From: Pseudonocardia humida
Lineage (GTDB): Bacteria; Actinomycetota; Actinomycetes; Mycobacteriales; Pseudonocardiaceae
Reading direction: 5' to 3'
DNA: 64,000 bases
Assembly: GCF_023898865.1 (NCBI RefSeq)
Contig: NZ_JAGSOV010000044.1
Span: forward strand, 18,303 to 82,302
Shown: one piece after another, positions 29,532 to 37,784 of the stretch
Layout of the letters: each line of letters starts with the position of its first letter
Numbering within the stretch: the first letter of the stretch is position 1
Translations under genes and position numbers: made by a program
Notes under the pieces: generated by a model
The model's database searches: none
What the model saw: only the letters and a program-made list of their open reading frames with translations
What the model was told of the DNA's origin: nothing

Positions 29532-30335
29532 TCAGGTCGTCGAGGGGCCGAGGAGGGCGCGCAGGTCGGGGAGCACGGCGCGGTCGGCGTCGACCCAGTC
29601 GACGGCCTCCAGCTCGGCGGGGCCGACCCAGCGCAGCCCGGCGTGCTCCAGTGCGGTCGGGGCGGAGCCGTCGACGAGCACGGCGGCGTGCACCCGCAGC
29701 ACCCCCGCGTCGATGAGCAGGTCGGTGCCCACCCGCCCGGTCGGGGAGACGGCGCACCCGAGCTCCTCGCGGCACTCCCGCACCACCGCGTCCTCCTCGG
29801 CCTCCCCCGCCTCCACCCGCCCGCCGGCGAGCTCCCAGCGCCCGGCGAGCGCGGGCGGACGGGTGCGCTGGGCGGCGAGCACGGCGCCGTCGCGGACCAG
29901 GGCCGTGGCCACCACGACGGCGCCGGCCCCGACCGCCGTCGCCGCCGCGACCAGCCGTTCCGCCCGGGCGCTGCGCAGCCGGCGAAGGGGGCGCCGGGCC
30001 AGCAGCCGGGTGAGCGGACCGGCCCGCCACCCGTCGCGGACCTCGGTGCCGGTGCCGACCGGTACCAGCCGCGCCGACCACCGGCTGCCGCGCCACGGCC
30101 GCGACCGCACCTCGGCCGACAGCTCCGCCGGCCCGACCGCCCGCACCTCGACCACCACCGGGACGCGGAGCCCGGGCAGCACCCGCACCCCGATCGTCAG
30201 CAGGTCGCCCGGTCCGAGCCAGCGCCCCGGACGGCGCCGCACCCGGTGCCCGGCGGCGCGCAGTACGTCGTCGAGCAGATCGGCGTCGCGTAGCAGCCCG
30301 GCCACCGTCCGCGCCTCCGCGTCCACCCACACCAC
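29532..30335 (-). CDS. Nudix hydrolase with N-terminal SRPBCC-like domain
   Basis: A 267-residue protein from GTG 30335. Residues 1-135 look like a helix-grip (SRPBCC) domain (ARTVAGLLRDADLLDDVLRAAG, ending LTRLLARRPLRRLRSARAERL). Residues 137-267 are a MutT-type Nudix domain with GRWELAGGRVEAGEAEEDAVVRECREELG, which contains the full Nudix box (G-x5-E-x7-REUxEE). It probably hydrolyses oxidised or otherwise unwanted nucleoside diphosphate derivatives. The fusion is unusual. Nudix call firm, N-terminal fold tentative. Confidence -1.
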   Translation of the reverse strand: MVWVDAEARTVAGLLRDADLLDDVLRAAGHRVRRRPGRWLGPGDLLTIGVRVLPGLRVPVVVEVRAVGPAELSAEVRSRPWRGSRWSARLVPVGTGTEVRDGWRAGPLTRLLARRPLRRLRSARAERLVAAATAVGAGAVVVATALVRDGAVLAAQRTRPPALAGRWELAGGRVEAGEAEEDAVVRECREELGCAVSPTGRVGTDLLIDAGVLRVHAAVLVDGSAPTALEHAGLRWVGPAELEAVDWVDADRAVLPDLRALLGPSTT

Positions 30336-30370
30336 GGCGCGGATCCTCCCAGCCCCGCCGCGCCGCCCGG

Positions 30371-30456
30371 GTTCAGGAAGGCCACCTTCAGGTCCGCACA
30401 GGGCAGGAAGGCCACCCTCCTGAACCCGGGGGTCCATGAAGGTGGCCTTCCTGAAC
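30371..30456. repeat. Palindromic repeat element, GTTCAGGAAGGCCAC family
   Basis: A 20-bp arm (30371-30390) is exactly inverted at 30437-30456. A third partial copy (CAGGAAGGCCACC, 30404-30416) with AGGA/TCCT symmetry lies between them. The same core occurs at 35609-35665. Located between the 3' end of the ABC permease gene and the 5' end of the Nudix gene, so it may also act as a terminator. Confidence -1.
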
Positions 30457-30496
30457 TTCCCGGCCCGGGGACGAACCACCCGAGCACGGGGCGCGC

Positions 30497-31366
30497 TCAG
30501 GCGTCGCGGCGCAGCATCCGGTAGGTCGCCAGCCCGCCGCCCACCGCCGTGTAGCAGAGCGCCCGCAGCGAGCTCTCCACCAGACCGTCCCAGACCATCG
30601 GGTCGCGCAGCACGTCGGCCCCGGCCGTCCAGCCGCTGGTGAGCAGGTAGGGCTGCAGCCAGTCGAGCGCGGGGATGGCGCTGAGCACGCCGAACACGAT
30701 CAGCCCGCCCAGCACCGAGGCCAGCACGACCATCGGGTGCTCGGTCAGCGAGCTCAGCGCCAGCGCGACCGCGCCGACCGCGGCCAGCTGCCCGACCGTC
30801 CACACCACCATGATCAGCACGCGGCCCAGTGCCTCGCCCAGGCCGATGGTGGTGCCCGACAGCGTGACGAGCTGGCCGTCCGCGGAGCCGACGACGACCA
30901 GCGCGGCGAGCAGCCCCGCGACCGCGATGACCAGCACCGCCAGCGTGGCCACCACCAGCACCCCGAAGGCCTTCATCACCACCAGCCGCAGCCGGCCGAC
31001 GGGGGCCAGCAGCAGCCCGCGCAGCGTGCCGCTGGCGGCCTCGCCCGCGATGGCGTCGGCGGCGGCCGTCGTGACCGCCATCGGCAGCAGCAGGGCCAGC
31101 GCGAGGGTGATCGAGGCGACCGGGAGGACCAGTCCGTTGCCGGCGATCGCACCGATCAGGCCGGGGCCGCCGCGGGGGCCCGGGACGTCGCCGCCGACGA
31201 CGGTGACCCCGATGGCGATGACGACCGGGATGAGCGCCAGCACGCCGAGCATCACCAGCGTGCGCGGCCTGCGCAGCACCCAGGTCAGCTCCGCGCCGAG
31301 CAGCCGGCCCAGCGGCGCCGATCGAGGGGCGGTGGCCGCCCCGGCGGGCAGCACGGCGGTGGTCAC
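30497..31366 (-). CDS. ABC-2 type transporter permease
   Basis: A 289-residue inner-membrane protein with about six hydrophobic segments and the ABC-2 pattern: LGRLLGAELTWVLRRPRTLVML at the N terminus and IAGEAASGTLRGLLLAPVGRLRL in the first loop. It overlaps the ATPase gene by 4 nt. With the ATPase and the LolA-like protein it forms a three-gene coupled operon. Confidence -1.
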   Translation of the reverse strand: MTTAVLPAGAATAPRSAPLGRLLGAELTWVLRRPRTLVMLGVLALIPVVIAIGVTVVGGDVPGPRGGPGLIGAIAGNGLVLPVASITLALALLLPMAVTTAAADAIAGEAASGTLRGLLLAPVGRLRLVVMKAFGVLVVATLAVLVIAVAGLLAALVVVGSADGQLVTLSGTTIGLGEALGRVLIMVVWTVGQLAAVGAVALALSSLTEHPMVVLASVLGGLIVFGVLSAIPALDWLQPYLLTSGWTAGADVLRDPMVWDGLVESSLRALCYTAVGGGLATYRMLRRDA

Positions 31367-32358
31367 GGGGTCTCCTCGGTGAGCCGGGCGAACAGCTCGT
31401 CCAGGTTGGTGCGGTTGCGGCGGGCCTCGTGCACGGCCACCCCGGCCCGCACCAGCAGGGCGATGACCTCGGGGGCGGGCGGGCCGTCGTCGGCGGCGGC
31501 GACGCCGTCCTCGGTGCGGTAGGCGGTGACGCCGACCTCGCGCAGGGTGCGCAGGGCGAGCTCGACGTCGGGGGTGCTGACGACGAGCCCGGAGCCGCCC
31601 GTGTCCAGCAGGGTGCGCAGCTCCCCCGCGGCCAGCAGCGAGCCGGACTGCAGCACGGCGACGTGGGTGCAGGTGGCCTCGACCTCGGCCAGCAGGTGCG
31701 AGGAGACGATCACCGTGGCGCCGCCGGCGTGCAGTTCGCCGATGATGCGCCGCACGTCGCGGGTGCCCGCGGGGTCGAGGCCGTTGGTGGGCTCGTCGAG
31801 CACGACGAGCCTGCGGGGCAGCAGCAGCGCGGCGGCCAGCCCGAGGCGCTGCTTCATGCCCAGCGAGTAGCCGCGGTAGCGGCGGTCGGCCGCGGCGGCC
31901 AGCCCGACGCGCTCCAGCGCGTCGTCGACGACCGGCGCGAGCGGTCGCCCGCCCAGCAGCGGCTCGGCGGCCGCCACCCGGCTGAGGTTGGCCCGCCCGG
32001 ACAGGAACGGGTGGAACCCCGGTCCCTCGACCAGCGCCCCGACGTGCGGGAGGGCGGCGGCTGCGGCCGCGCCGACGTCGTGGCCGAGCAGTTCGGCGCG
32101 CCCGGCGGTGGGCCGGGTGAGCCCGAGCAGCATGCGGATGAGGGTGGTCTTGCCCGAGCCGTTGGGCCCCAGCATCCCGAGCACGGAGCCGGTCGGGACG
32201 TCGAGGTCGACGCCGTCGACGGCGACGGTCGGGCCGAACACCTTGCGCAGCCCGACGGCGCGGGCGGCGAACCCCGCCGCCGCGGCGGTGGCCGCGGTGG
32301 CGGGGTCGTCGGTCGGGACCTCGGTGGTCCGGTCGGTGGTCTGGTCGGTGCTGGTCAC
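31363..32358 (-). CDS. ABC transporter ATP-binding protein
   Basis: A 331-residue ABC-2 exporter ATPase from GTG 32358. It has Walker A GPNGSGKTT, signature SLGMKQRLGLA, Walker B LVVLDEPTNGLDP, and the switch SSHLLAEVE, then a C-terminal regulatory part. The N-terminal 35 residues are Thr/Asp-rich and disordered. It overlaps the LolA-like gene (GTGA) and the permease gene (4 nt). Probably exports a lipid, peptide or drug. Confidence -1.
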   Translation of the reverse strand: MTSTDQTTDRTTEVPTDDPATAATAAAAGFAARAVGLRKVFGPTVAVDGVDLDVPTGSVLGMLGPNGSGKTTLIRMLLGLTRPTAGRAELLGHDVGAAAAAALPHVGALVEGPGFHPFLSGRANLSRVAAAEPLLGGRPLAPVVDDALERVGLAAAADRRYRGYSLGMKQRLGLAAALLLPRRLVVLDEPTNGLDPAGTRDVRRIIGELHAGGATVIVSSHLLAEVEATCTHVAVLQSGSLLAAGELRTLLDTGGSGLVVSTPDVELALRTLREVGVTAYRTEDGVAAADDGPPAPEVIALLVRAGVAVHEARRNRTNLDELFARLTEETP

Positions 32359-33443
32359 TGCCCCAGTGCCTCGGTGAGCACCTGCTCGGGGACCGCGCCC
32401 GCGGCCACCCGGCCGTCGTCGGTGATGATCGCGCTGGCCACCGCGGTGCTGATCAGCGTGCCGCTGCCCCACGGCCCGCTCACCGGCGTGCCCAGTGCGG
32501 AGAGGTCGATGTTCGGCCGCCCCTCGCCCCGGCCCTCGCGGGACGGGTCGTCCAGGGCTCCGGCCAGGTCGCCCCCGGAGGCCACGACGACGGTGTCCCA
32601 CCCGTCGCCGACGACCGTCGGCTCGACGCCGTCCGGGAGGCGCTCCGGCTTGCCCGCCATCGGGCCGGCGTGCGCGGGCGCCGGTTCGACGGTGGCCCCG
32701 GGCGGCGGGGTGAAGGTGAACAGCGACGCGTCCTGCGGGCCGAACCGCAGCTCGGTGAAGCCGAGCTGCAGGGCGGGCTCGGTGGAGCCGTTGGCCAGCA
32801 CGGTGAGCCGCAGCGGCACCCGGTGCTCGGCGTCGACGGCCAGGCGCACCTCGCGCAGCAGCGTGCGCTCGCTGGCGGCCGGGGTGAGCACGAGCTCGTA
32901 CGCGGCCCGCCCGGCGACCTCGGCGGTGCCGTCGACCCGGACGTCGCTGCTGGTGCGCAGCGCGTCGAGGGCCTCGGTGGCGGCGGCGGTCGGGTCGGCC
33001 ACGGCCGACTCCCGCTCGGCGGGCCCGCCGTCCGCGGGCGCCGTGTGCACCGTCTGGTCCTCGGAGTTCCACGCCCAGAACGTCTCGCCGTCCGAGACGA
33101 GGGTGCGCTCGCCGGAGTCGGTGGGCAGCTGCACGCGGCCGCGGCCCTCGCCGTCGGACCAGACGCGGGCGGTGCTGTCGCCGTCGGCGGCCTGCGGCAT
33201 GCCCGGCAGCGCCGGGAGCCCGAGGGCGTTGTCGAGCTCGACGGTGCCGTCGAAGGCGCCGATGTCGGCGGTGAGCACGGAGGAGACCAGCTCCTCCGCG
33301 CTCACCGGGGGGAGTTCGGGGGCGGCGCCCGCGCCGCCGGGGAGGGCCAGCAGCCCGAGCCCGACCGCGCCGGCGACCGCCACTCCGGCGGCGACCCGGC
33401 GTCCCGTCGTGCCCTGGCCGGAGGTCTTGTCCTGCGCTGTCAT
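32355..33443 (-). CDS. Secreted LolA-like protein
   Basis: A 362-residue exported protein: basic N terminus, hydrophobic core (VAAGVAVAGAVGLGLLALPGG) and a likely signal peptidase site near GAGAA-P. No lipobox. The mature part resembles the LolA/LppX fold used for lipid carriage (SDGETFWAWNSEDQTVHTA, AAYELVLTPAASERTLLREV, LQLGFTELRFGPQDASLFTF). It is the first gene of an ABC operon and divergent from a two-component system 93 nt away. It may hand a hydrophobic substrate to or from the exporter. Confidence -1.
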   Translation of the reverse strand: MTAQDKTSGQGTTGRRVAAGVAVAGAVGLGLLALPGGAGAAPELPPVSAEELVSSVLTADIGAFDGTVELDNALGLPALPGMPQAADGDSTARVWSDGEGRGRVQLPTDSGERTLVSDGETFWAWNSEDQTVHTAPADGGPAERESAVADPTAAATEALDALRTSSDVRVDGTAEVAGRAAYELVLTPAASERTLLREVRLAVDAEHRVPLRLTVLANGSTEPALQLGFTELRFGPQDASLFTFTPPPGATVEPAPAHAGPMAGKPERLPDGVEPTVVGDGWDTVVVASGGDLAGALDDPSREGRGEGRPNIDLSALGTPVSGPWGSGTLISTAVASAIITDDGRVAAGAVPEQVLTEALGQ

Positions 33444-33536
33444 GGGTTCAGCTTGACCCATCGCCGCTGAGAGCGTTCTGAGGTGCTGAGAGTGCCCTGA
33501 GGTGCGTGGTCGCCGGGGTGGGTAGCGTCCGCGGCG

Positions 33537-34220
33537 ATGGCACGCGTACTGGTGGTCGACGACGAGCCGGGCATCCGGACGGCGGTGGCCCGCGGCCTGA
33601 CCGCGGAGGGCATGGAGGTCGTCGCGGTCGGCGACGGGCGCTCCGCCCTGGACGCCGCGCTCACCGGCGGCTTCGACGCGATCGTGCTCGACATCATCCT
33701 GCCCGGGCTGTCCGGCTACCGGGTGCTGGAGCAGCTGCGCGCGGCCGGCGTCGACACCCCGGTGCTGCTGCTGTCGGCCAAGGACGGCGAGTTCGACCAG
33801 GCCGACGGCCTCGACCTCGGCGCCGACGGCTACCTGGTCAAGCCGTTCGCGTTCGTCGTGCTGGTCGCGCAGCTCAAGGCGATGCTGCGGCGCCGCGACG
33901 CCGCCCTGGGCCGCACCGGGCAGCGGGTGCGGCTGGGCTCGCTGATCGTCGACCCGGTGGCCAGGGCGGTCAGCTGGGACGGCGACTCGATCGAGCTCTC
34001 GCCGCGGGAGTTCGCGCTGCTGCACGCGCTGGCCAGCCGCCCGGACACGGCCGTGGCCAAGGACGAGCTGCTGCGCCTGGTCTGGGGCGACGAGCAGGCG
34101 GTGAGCCGCAACGTGGTCGAGGTCTACGTCGGGTACGTGCGCCGCAAGCTCGACACCGTCGGCGCCGGGCACGTGCTCAAGACCGTGCGCGGCTACGGCT
34201 ACATCGTCGCGTCCCCGTGA
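33537..34220 (+). CDS. OmpR-family response regulator
   Basis: A 227-residue regulator. The receiver domain has VVDDEPG near residue 8, the phosphorylation Asp in AIVLDIILPG near 52, and KPF near 103. The C-terminal winged helix (about 130-225) ends in YVGYVRRKLDT and VRGYGYIV. A -10-like TAGCGT lies 8 nt before the ATG, suggesting a leaderless message. The stop overlaps the histidine kinase start. Likely target: the divergent LolA-like/ABC operon. Confidence -1.
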   Translation: MARVLVVDDEPGIRTAVARGLTAEGMEVVAVGDGRSALDAALTGGFDAIVLDIILPGLSGYRVLEQLRAAGVDTPVLLLSAKDGEFDQADGLDLGADGYLVKPFAFVVLVAQLKAMLRRRDAALGRTGQRVRLGSLIVDPVARAVSWDGDSIELSPREFALLHALASRPDTAVAKDELLRLVWGDEQAVSRNVVEVYVGYVRRKLDTVGAGHVLKTVRGYGYIVASP

Positions 34221-35632
34221 TGCGCGGGCTGCGCCGCTGGTGGGGCGGGCGCACCCTGCGGCTGCGGATCACGATCGTGGTCGGGCTGGTCGCCCTGCTG
34301 GCGCTGCTGGCGCTGAGCAGGCTGGGCGTGCAGCTGCTGACCAACGGCCTGATCAGCGCGGCCGACAGCGAGTTGCGCGAGCAGGCCGACGTGGCGGCGT
34401 CGCAGCTGGTGGCGGGCTCGCCGCCGGCGGTGGTGCGCGGCGCGCAGACGCGGGTCGTGGACACCGCGGGCACGCCGGTGGACGGCGGCCCCGCGCTGCC
34501 GCTGCGCCCGCGCCAGGTCCGGGCGCTGGCCGCGGGCGACGCGCTGATCGTCGGCGGCTACCCGGACGTGCGGCGCTGGCTGGCGGTGTCGGTGGTCGTC
34601 CCGGACGGCTCGACCCGGCTCGTCGTGGTCGTCGGCGACCTGGTCGGGGCCACGACGCTGCTCGGCCACGCCGCGATCGGCCTGGTGCTGGCCGGGCTGG
34701 TGCTGGCCGGCGTGGTGACGCTGGCCGCGTGGGCGGCCACCCGGGCCGCGCTGCGCCCGGTCGACCGGATGCGGCTCTCCGCCGCGGCGCTGCCGCCCGG
34801 TGAGCGGCTGCCCGTCCCGGCGCCGTTCGACGAGCTGCGGGCGCTGGCCGAGGAGTTCAACCTGCTGCTGGCCCGCCGCGACGACGCCGTCGCCCGCCTG
34901 GAGCGGTTCACCGGCGACGCCGCGCACGAGCTGCGCTCGCCGGTGGCCGCGATCCGGGCCCAGGCCGAGGTCGCCGTGGCCCACCCCGACCCGGAGCTGG
35001 TCGAGGAGACGCTGCGCTCGGTGGCCGAGGAGGCCGCCCGGCTGTCCGCGCTGCTGTCGGACCTGCTCGCGCTGGCCCGCGCGGACGCCGGGCGCCGCCC
35101 GCCCGCGCGGCCGGTCGACCTGGTGGCCGCGGCCGCGGAGGCCATCGCCCGGGCGAACGGCACGGCGGTCGAAGGGCCCGCGCTCGAACTGGTGGCGCCG
35201 ACCCCCGCGGTCGTCGCGGCCACCCCGTCGGAGGTGGCGACGGTGCTGGACAACCTGGTCGGCAACGCCCGCAGGCACGCCGACTCGCTGGTCCGCATCT
35301 CGGTGCTGCCGGCCGGGCGCACCACGGCCCGGCTCGTGATCGAGGACGACGGCCCGGGCATCCCGGAGGCCGACCGGGAGCGGATCTTCGACCGCTTCCT
35401 GCGGCTCAACCCGGAGGCGGGCGGTGGGGCGGGGCTGGGTCTGCCGCTGGTGGCGGCGCTCGTGCAGGGCCGCGGCGGGACGGTGACCGTCGGCGCCCGC
35501 GACGGCGGCGGCGCCCGCTTCGAGGTCCGCTGGCCCTCCCCACCCCCCGCTCCATCCCCACCCCCCGCTCCCCCCTCTCCCCCCGACCGCCCGTCCGCCC
35601 CGCCCGCCGGTTCAGGAAAGCCACGTTCCTGA
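34220..35632 (+). CDS. Sensor histidine kinase
   Basis: A 470-residue membrane kinase: helix 1 at about 18-38, an extracytoplasmic domain, helix 2 at about 150-172, HAMP, then DHp with ERFTGDAAHELRSPVAAIRAQ (phospho-His), N box LDNLVGNARRHAD, G1 box EDDGPGIPEADRERIFDRF and G2 GGAGLGLPLVAALV. The start ATG 34220 overlaps the regulator stop (TGATG). The last 30 residues are Pro/Ser-rich and the TGA itself lies inside a dispersed palindromic repeat, so the original C terminus was probably replaced or extended. Confidence -1.
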   Translation: MRGLRRWWGGRTLRLRITIVVGLVALLALLALSRLGVQLLTNGLISAADSELREQADVAASQLVAGSPPAVVRGAQTRVVDTAGTPVDGGPALPLRPRQVRALAAGDALIVGGYPDVRRWLAVSVVVPDGSTRLVVVVGDLVGATTLLGHAAIGLVLAGLVLAGVVTLAAWAATRAALRPVDRMRLSAAALPPGERLPVPAPFDELRALAEEFNLLLARRDDAVARLERFTGDAAHELRSPVAAIRAQAEVAVAHPDPELVEETLRSVAEEAARLSALLSDLLALARADAGRRPPARPVDLVAAAAEAIARANGTAVEGPALELVAPTPAVVAATPSEVATVLDNLVGNARRHADSLVRISVLPAGRTTARLVIEDDGPGIPEADRERIFDRFLRLNPEAGGGAGLGLPLVAALVQGRGGTVTVGARDGGGARFEVRWPSPPPAPSPPPAPPSPPDRPSAPPAGSGKPRS

Positions 35633-35665
35633 ACTCTGCGGGCAGCATCGTGGCTTTCCTGAACC
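35609..35665. repeat. Palindromic repeat element, GTTCAGGAAAGCCAC family
   Basis: GGTTCAGGAAAGCCACG (35609-35625) is perfectly inverted at 35649-35665. An internal TTCAGGAA/TTCCTGAA symmetry spans 35611-35632. It shares its core with 30371-30456. The stop codon of the histidine kinase gene (35630-35632) is supplied by this element. It may also serve as terminator. Confidence -1.
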
Positions 35666-35730
35666 TCCGGTCGGGTCGGGGGCCGGCTGCCGGGAGGCGG
35701 GGGGTCGTCCGGGCGGGCAGGATGCCCGGT

Positions 35731-36027
35731 ATGGCCGATCTGCTGGACGACGCCGCCGTCTCCGCCGCCCTCCACGACCTGCCCGACTGGGAGCGCGATG
35801 GCGACGCCCTCGTGCGCAGGGCCGAGCTCCCCTCGTTCCCGAAGGCCATCGAGGTGGTCGGCCGGGTGGGCGCGTTCGCCGAGCAGCGCGACCACCACCC
35901 CGACATCGACATCCGCTGGCGCACGCTGACGTTCCGCTGCTCGACGCACTCCGCCGGCGGGCTGACCCAGCTCGACGTCGTGCTCGCGAAGGCCATCGAG
36001 GACGAGATCAGCTCCGCGGGCGGGTGA
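35731..36027 (+). CDS. Pterin-4a-carbinolamine dehydratase
   Basis: A 98-residue protein of the PCD/DCoH family that dehydrates 4a-hydroxytetrahydropterin. Typical motifs: LHDLPDWERDGDALVRR, FPKAIEVVGRVGAFAEQRDHHPDIDIRW with the catalytic His-His pair, and LTFRCSTHSAGGLTQLDVVLA. ATG 35731 is chosen because family similarity starts there; an upstream in-frame ATG lies in the repeat region. No aromatic hydroxylase gene is nearby. Confidence -1.
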   Translation: MADLLDDAAVSAALHDLPDWERDGDALVRRAELPSFPKAIEVVGRVGAFAEQRDHHPDIDIRWRTLTFRCSTHSAGGLTQLDVVLAKAIEDEISSAGG

Positions 36028-36074
36028 GGGCAGCAGCCCGACCACGTGCACGGGACGGCCTCCAGCGGCATGGA

Positions 36075-36115
36075 GTTCGACGGTCACCGTTCTACGATGC
36101 TCGTCGAACTTCGAC
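36075..36115. promoter_or_regulatory. Palindromic operators upstream of arsR-like gene
   Basis: GTTCGACG (36075-36082) is inverted at 36102-36109, and GTCGAACTTCGAC (36103-36115) is itself a perfect 13-bp palindrome. The second lies 8 nt upstream of a -10-like TACTGT (36124-36129), which is 7 nt before the GTG at 36137. Probable autoregulatory operator. Confidence -1.
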
Positions 36116-36136
36116 ACCCGTCGTACTGTTGACCGC

Positions 36137-36460
36137 GTGCCCGCCGCCGAGCAGACCGTGCTGCCGCAGCCGTCGCGCGCGGAGATCCGCATCGAGCAGG
36201 TGCTGCAGGCCCTGGGCGACCCGGTCCGGCTGACCCTGGTGCGGGCGCTGGCCACCGGTCCGGCCGTCGGCATCGCCTGCGGCGCGGTCCCGCTGCCGGT
36301 CACCAAGTCCACCCGCACCCACCACCTGCGGATCCTGCGCGAGGCCGGCGTCATCACCATGCGCACCGAGGGCACCCGGCGCATCGCCGTCCTGCGCCGC
36401 GACGACCTCGACGCGCTCTACCCCGGCCTGCTCGACGGCGTCCTCGGCGCACCCCACTGA
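36137..36460 (+). CDS. ArsR-family winged-helix regulator
   Basis: A 107-residue ArsR/SmtB-type DNA-binding protein from GTG 36137 (leaderless). It shows LQALGDPVRLTLVRALA, the recognition helix THHLRILREAGVITMRTEGTRR and a C-terminal dimerisation helix. There is no typical metal-binding ELCVCDL motif, only one Cys (GIACGAV), so sensing is uncertain. Palindromes in the promoter suggest autoregulation. A target other than itself is not evident. Confidence -1.
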   Translation: MPAAEQTVLPQPSRAEIRIEQVLQALGDPVRLTLVRALATGPAVGIACGAVPLPVTKSTRTHHLRILREAGVITMRTEGTRRIAVLRRDDLDALYPGLLDGVLGAPH

Positions 36461-36509
36461 CCGGGGGCCCCCGCTGGCCCGACCCGGCCGCATCGCCCAC
36501 GATGCCCGG

Positions 36510-37301
36510 ATGGAGAAGCTGCCGCGCAAGCCGTACGAGAAGGAACTGCTGCGCCTGCAGGGCGAGCTGGTGCACATGCAGGAGTGGGTCCGGACCAGCG
36601 GCGCCCGGCTCGTCGTGGTGTTCGAGGGCCGCGACGCGGCCGGCAAGGGCGGGGCGATCCAGCGGATCTCGGAGTACCTCAACCCCCGGATCTGCCGCGT
36701 CGTCGCGCTGCCCGCGCCCACCGAGCGCGAGCGGACCCAGTGGTACTTCCAGCGCTACGTCCCGCACCTGCCGGCGGCCGGGGAGATCGTGCTGCTCGAC
36801 CGCTCCTGGTACAACCGCGCCGGCGTGGAGCGCGTCATGGGCTTCTGCACACCCGCGGAGTACGAGCGCTTCCTGCGCCAGTGCCCGGCCTTCGAGGACC
36901 TGCTGCTCGAGGACGGCATCATGCTGCGCAAGTACTGGTTCTCGGTCAGCGACGCCGAGCAGGAGCGGCGGTTCCGCGACCGGATGAACGACCCGATGAA
37001 GCAGTGGAAGCTCTCCCCGATGGACCTGGAGTCGATCACCCGCTGGGAGGACTACTCACGGGCCAAGGACGACATGTTCGCCCACACCGACACCGAGAAC
37101 TCGCCGTGGTTCGTGGTGGAGTCCGAGGACAAGCGCCGGGCCCGGATCAACACGATCGCCCACCTGCTGTCCAGCGTGCCCTGGGAACCGGTGCCCTCGC
37201 GCGAGCTCGTCCTGCCCGAGCGGCCACCCGTGCGCGGCTACCGGCGACCGCCGCGCGAGCAGTTCACCTACGTGCCCGACCACGCCGACAGCCTGGTCTG
37301 A
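36510..37301 (+). CDS. ppk2: Polyphosphate kinase 2 family protein
   Basis: A 263-residue PPK2 enzyme that transfers phosphate between polyphosphate and nucleotides. Walker A is VVVFEGRDAAGKGGAIQ, followed by the lid region RTQWYFQRYVPHLPAAGEIV and Walker B LLDRSWYNRAGVERVMGF. SPMDLESITRWEDYSRAKD is typical of class I PPK2. Length is normal. It is monocistronic, 49 nt after arsR. Whether GDP, ADP or AMP is preferred cannot be read from sequence. Confidence -1.
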   Translation: MEKLPRKPYEKELLRLQGELVHMQEWVRTSGARLVVVFEGRDAAGKGGAIQRISEYLNPRICRVVALPAPTERERTQWYFQRYVPHLPAAGEIVLLDRSWYNRAGVERVMGFCTPAEYERFLRQCPAFEDLLLEDGIMLRKYWFSVSDAEQERRFRDRMNDPMKQWKLSPMDLESITRWEDYSRAKDDMFAHTDTENSPWFVVESEDKRRARINTIAHLLSSVPWEPVPSRELVLPERPPVRGYRRPPREQFTYVPDHADSLV

Positions 37302-37310
37302 CGGCGGGGC

Positions 37311-37532
37311 TCAGCCGCGAGCGCGCAGCCGCGTCCACACCGGACGCGACGCGGTCGGCTGGGACCCCAGCCGCAGGACGGCGGGCAGGCCCGCGCCGGG
37401 GCGCCCGGAGTAGCGCCGGCAGACCTCCGGGCCGCAGGTGCTGCAGTCGCGACCGGCGCGGAAGTGCTCGTGCGCGTCGACGTCGTGTCCGCAGCGGCAA
37501 CGGGCGGCGGCGACCGCGGTGCGGGTGCTCAT
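37311..37532 (-). CDS. Small cysteine-rich protein
   Basis: A 73-residue protein from ATG 37532 with a good ribosome site (CAGGAG). The N-terminal half has AARCRCGHDVDAHEHFRAG, then CSTCGPEVCRRY, a likely zinc-binding cluster of Cys/His. The C-terminal half is basic. Similar short proteins are frequent in Pseudonocardiaceae. Function unknown. Confidence -1.
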   Translation of the reverse strand: MSTRTAVAAARCRCGHDVDAHEHFRAGRDCSTCGPEVCRRYSGRPGAGLPAVLRLGSQPTASRPVWTRLRARG

Positions 37533-37698
37533 CAGGTGTACTCCTGTGGGTCGATCGGGGAGGCGGAGCGGGAGTGCCCGGTCGGGGAGGCCGGACACAC
37601 GTGATCTCGCCGATGCGCCGGGTTTCGTATCACCCCTGGTCCGCCGTTCATCACTTCGCGCTACGCGGCGGTCACCGCAGCCCTGCTCAGCGGGCTGC

Positions 37699-37704
37699 TA
37701 GGGT
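37699..37704 (+). promoter_or_regulatory. -10 box of DAHP synthase leader
   Basis: TAGGGT ends 7 nt before the GTG of the leader peptide, so transcription likely starts at or next to the GTG (leaderless leader). No clear -35. Confidence -1.
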
Positions 37705-37711
37705 CGTCGTC

Positions 37712-37777
37712 GTGCAGCGGCTGTACTGGTTTACGCGACCGGCCCGGAGAGGGTCGGCCGGCGTAGCGCCGCGCTGA
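37712..37777 (+). CDS. Leader peptide with Tyr-Trp-Phe codons (attenuator of DAHP synthase)
   Basis: A 21-residue ORF starting MQRLYWFTRPARR. Codons 5-7 are TAC TGG TTT (37724-37732): the three aromatic amino acids in a row, exactly the products of the shikimate pathway that the downstream DAHP synthase opens. A short hairpin (CCGGCC at 37739-37744 with GGCCGG at 37756-37761) lies in the coding part and a strong 10-bp hairpin follows. This fits ribosome-mediated attenuation sensing all three aminoacyl-tRNAs. Proposed from sequence; not tested. Confidence -1.
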   Translation: MQRLYWFTRPARRGSAGVAPR

Positions 37778-37784
37778 CCCCCAC

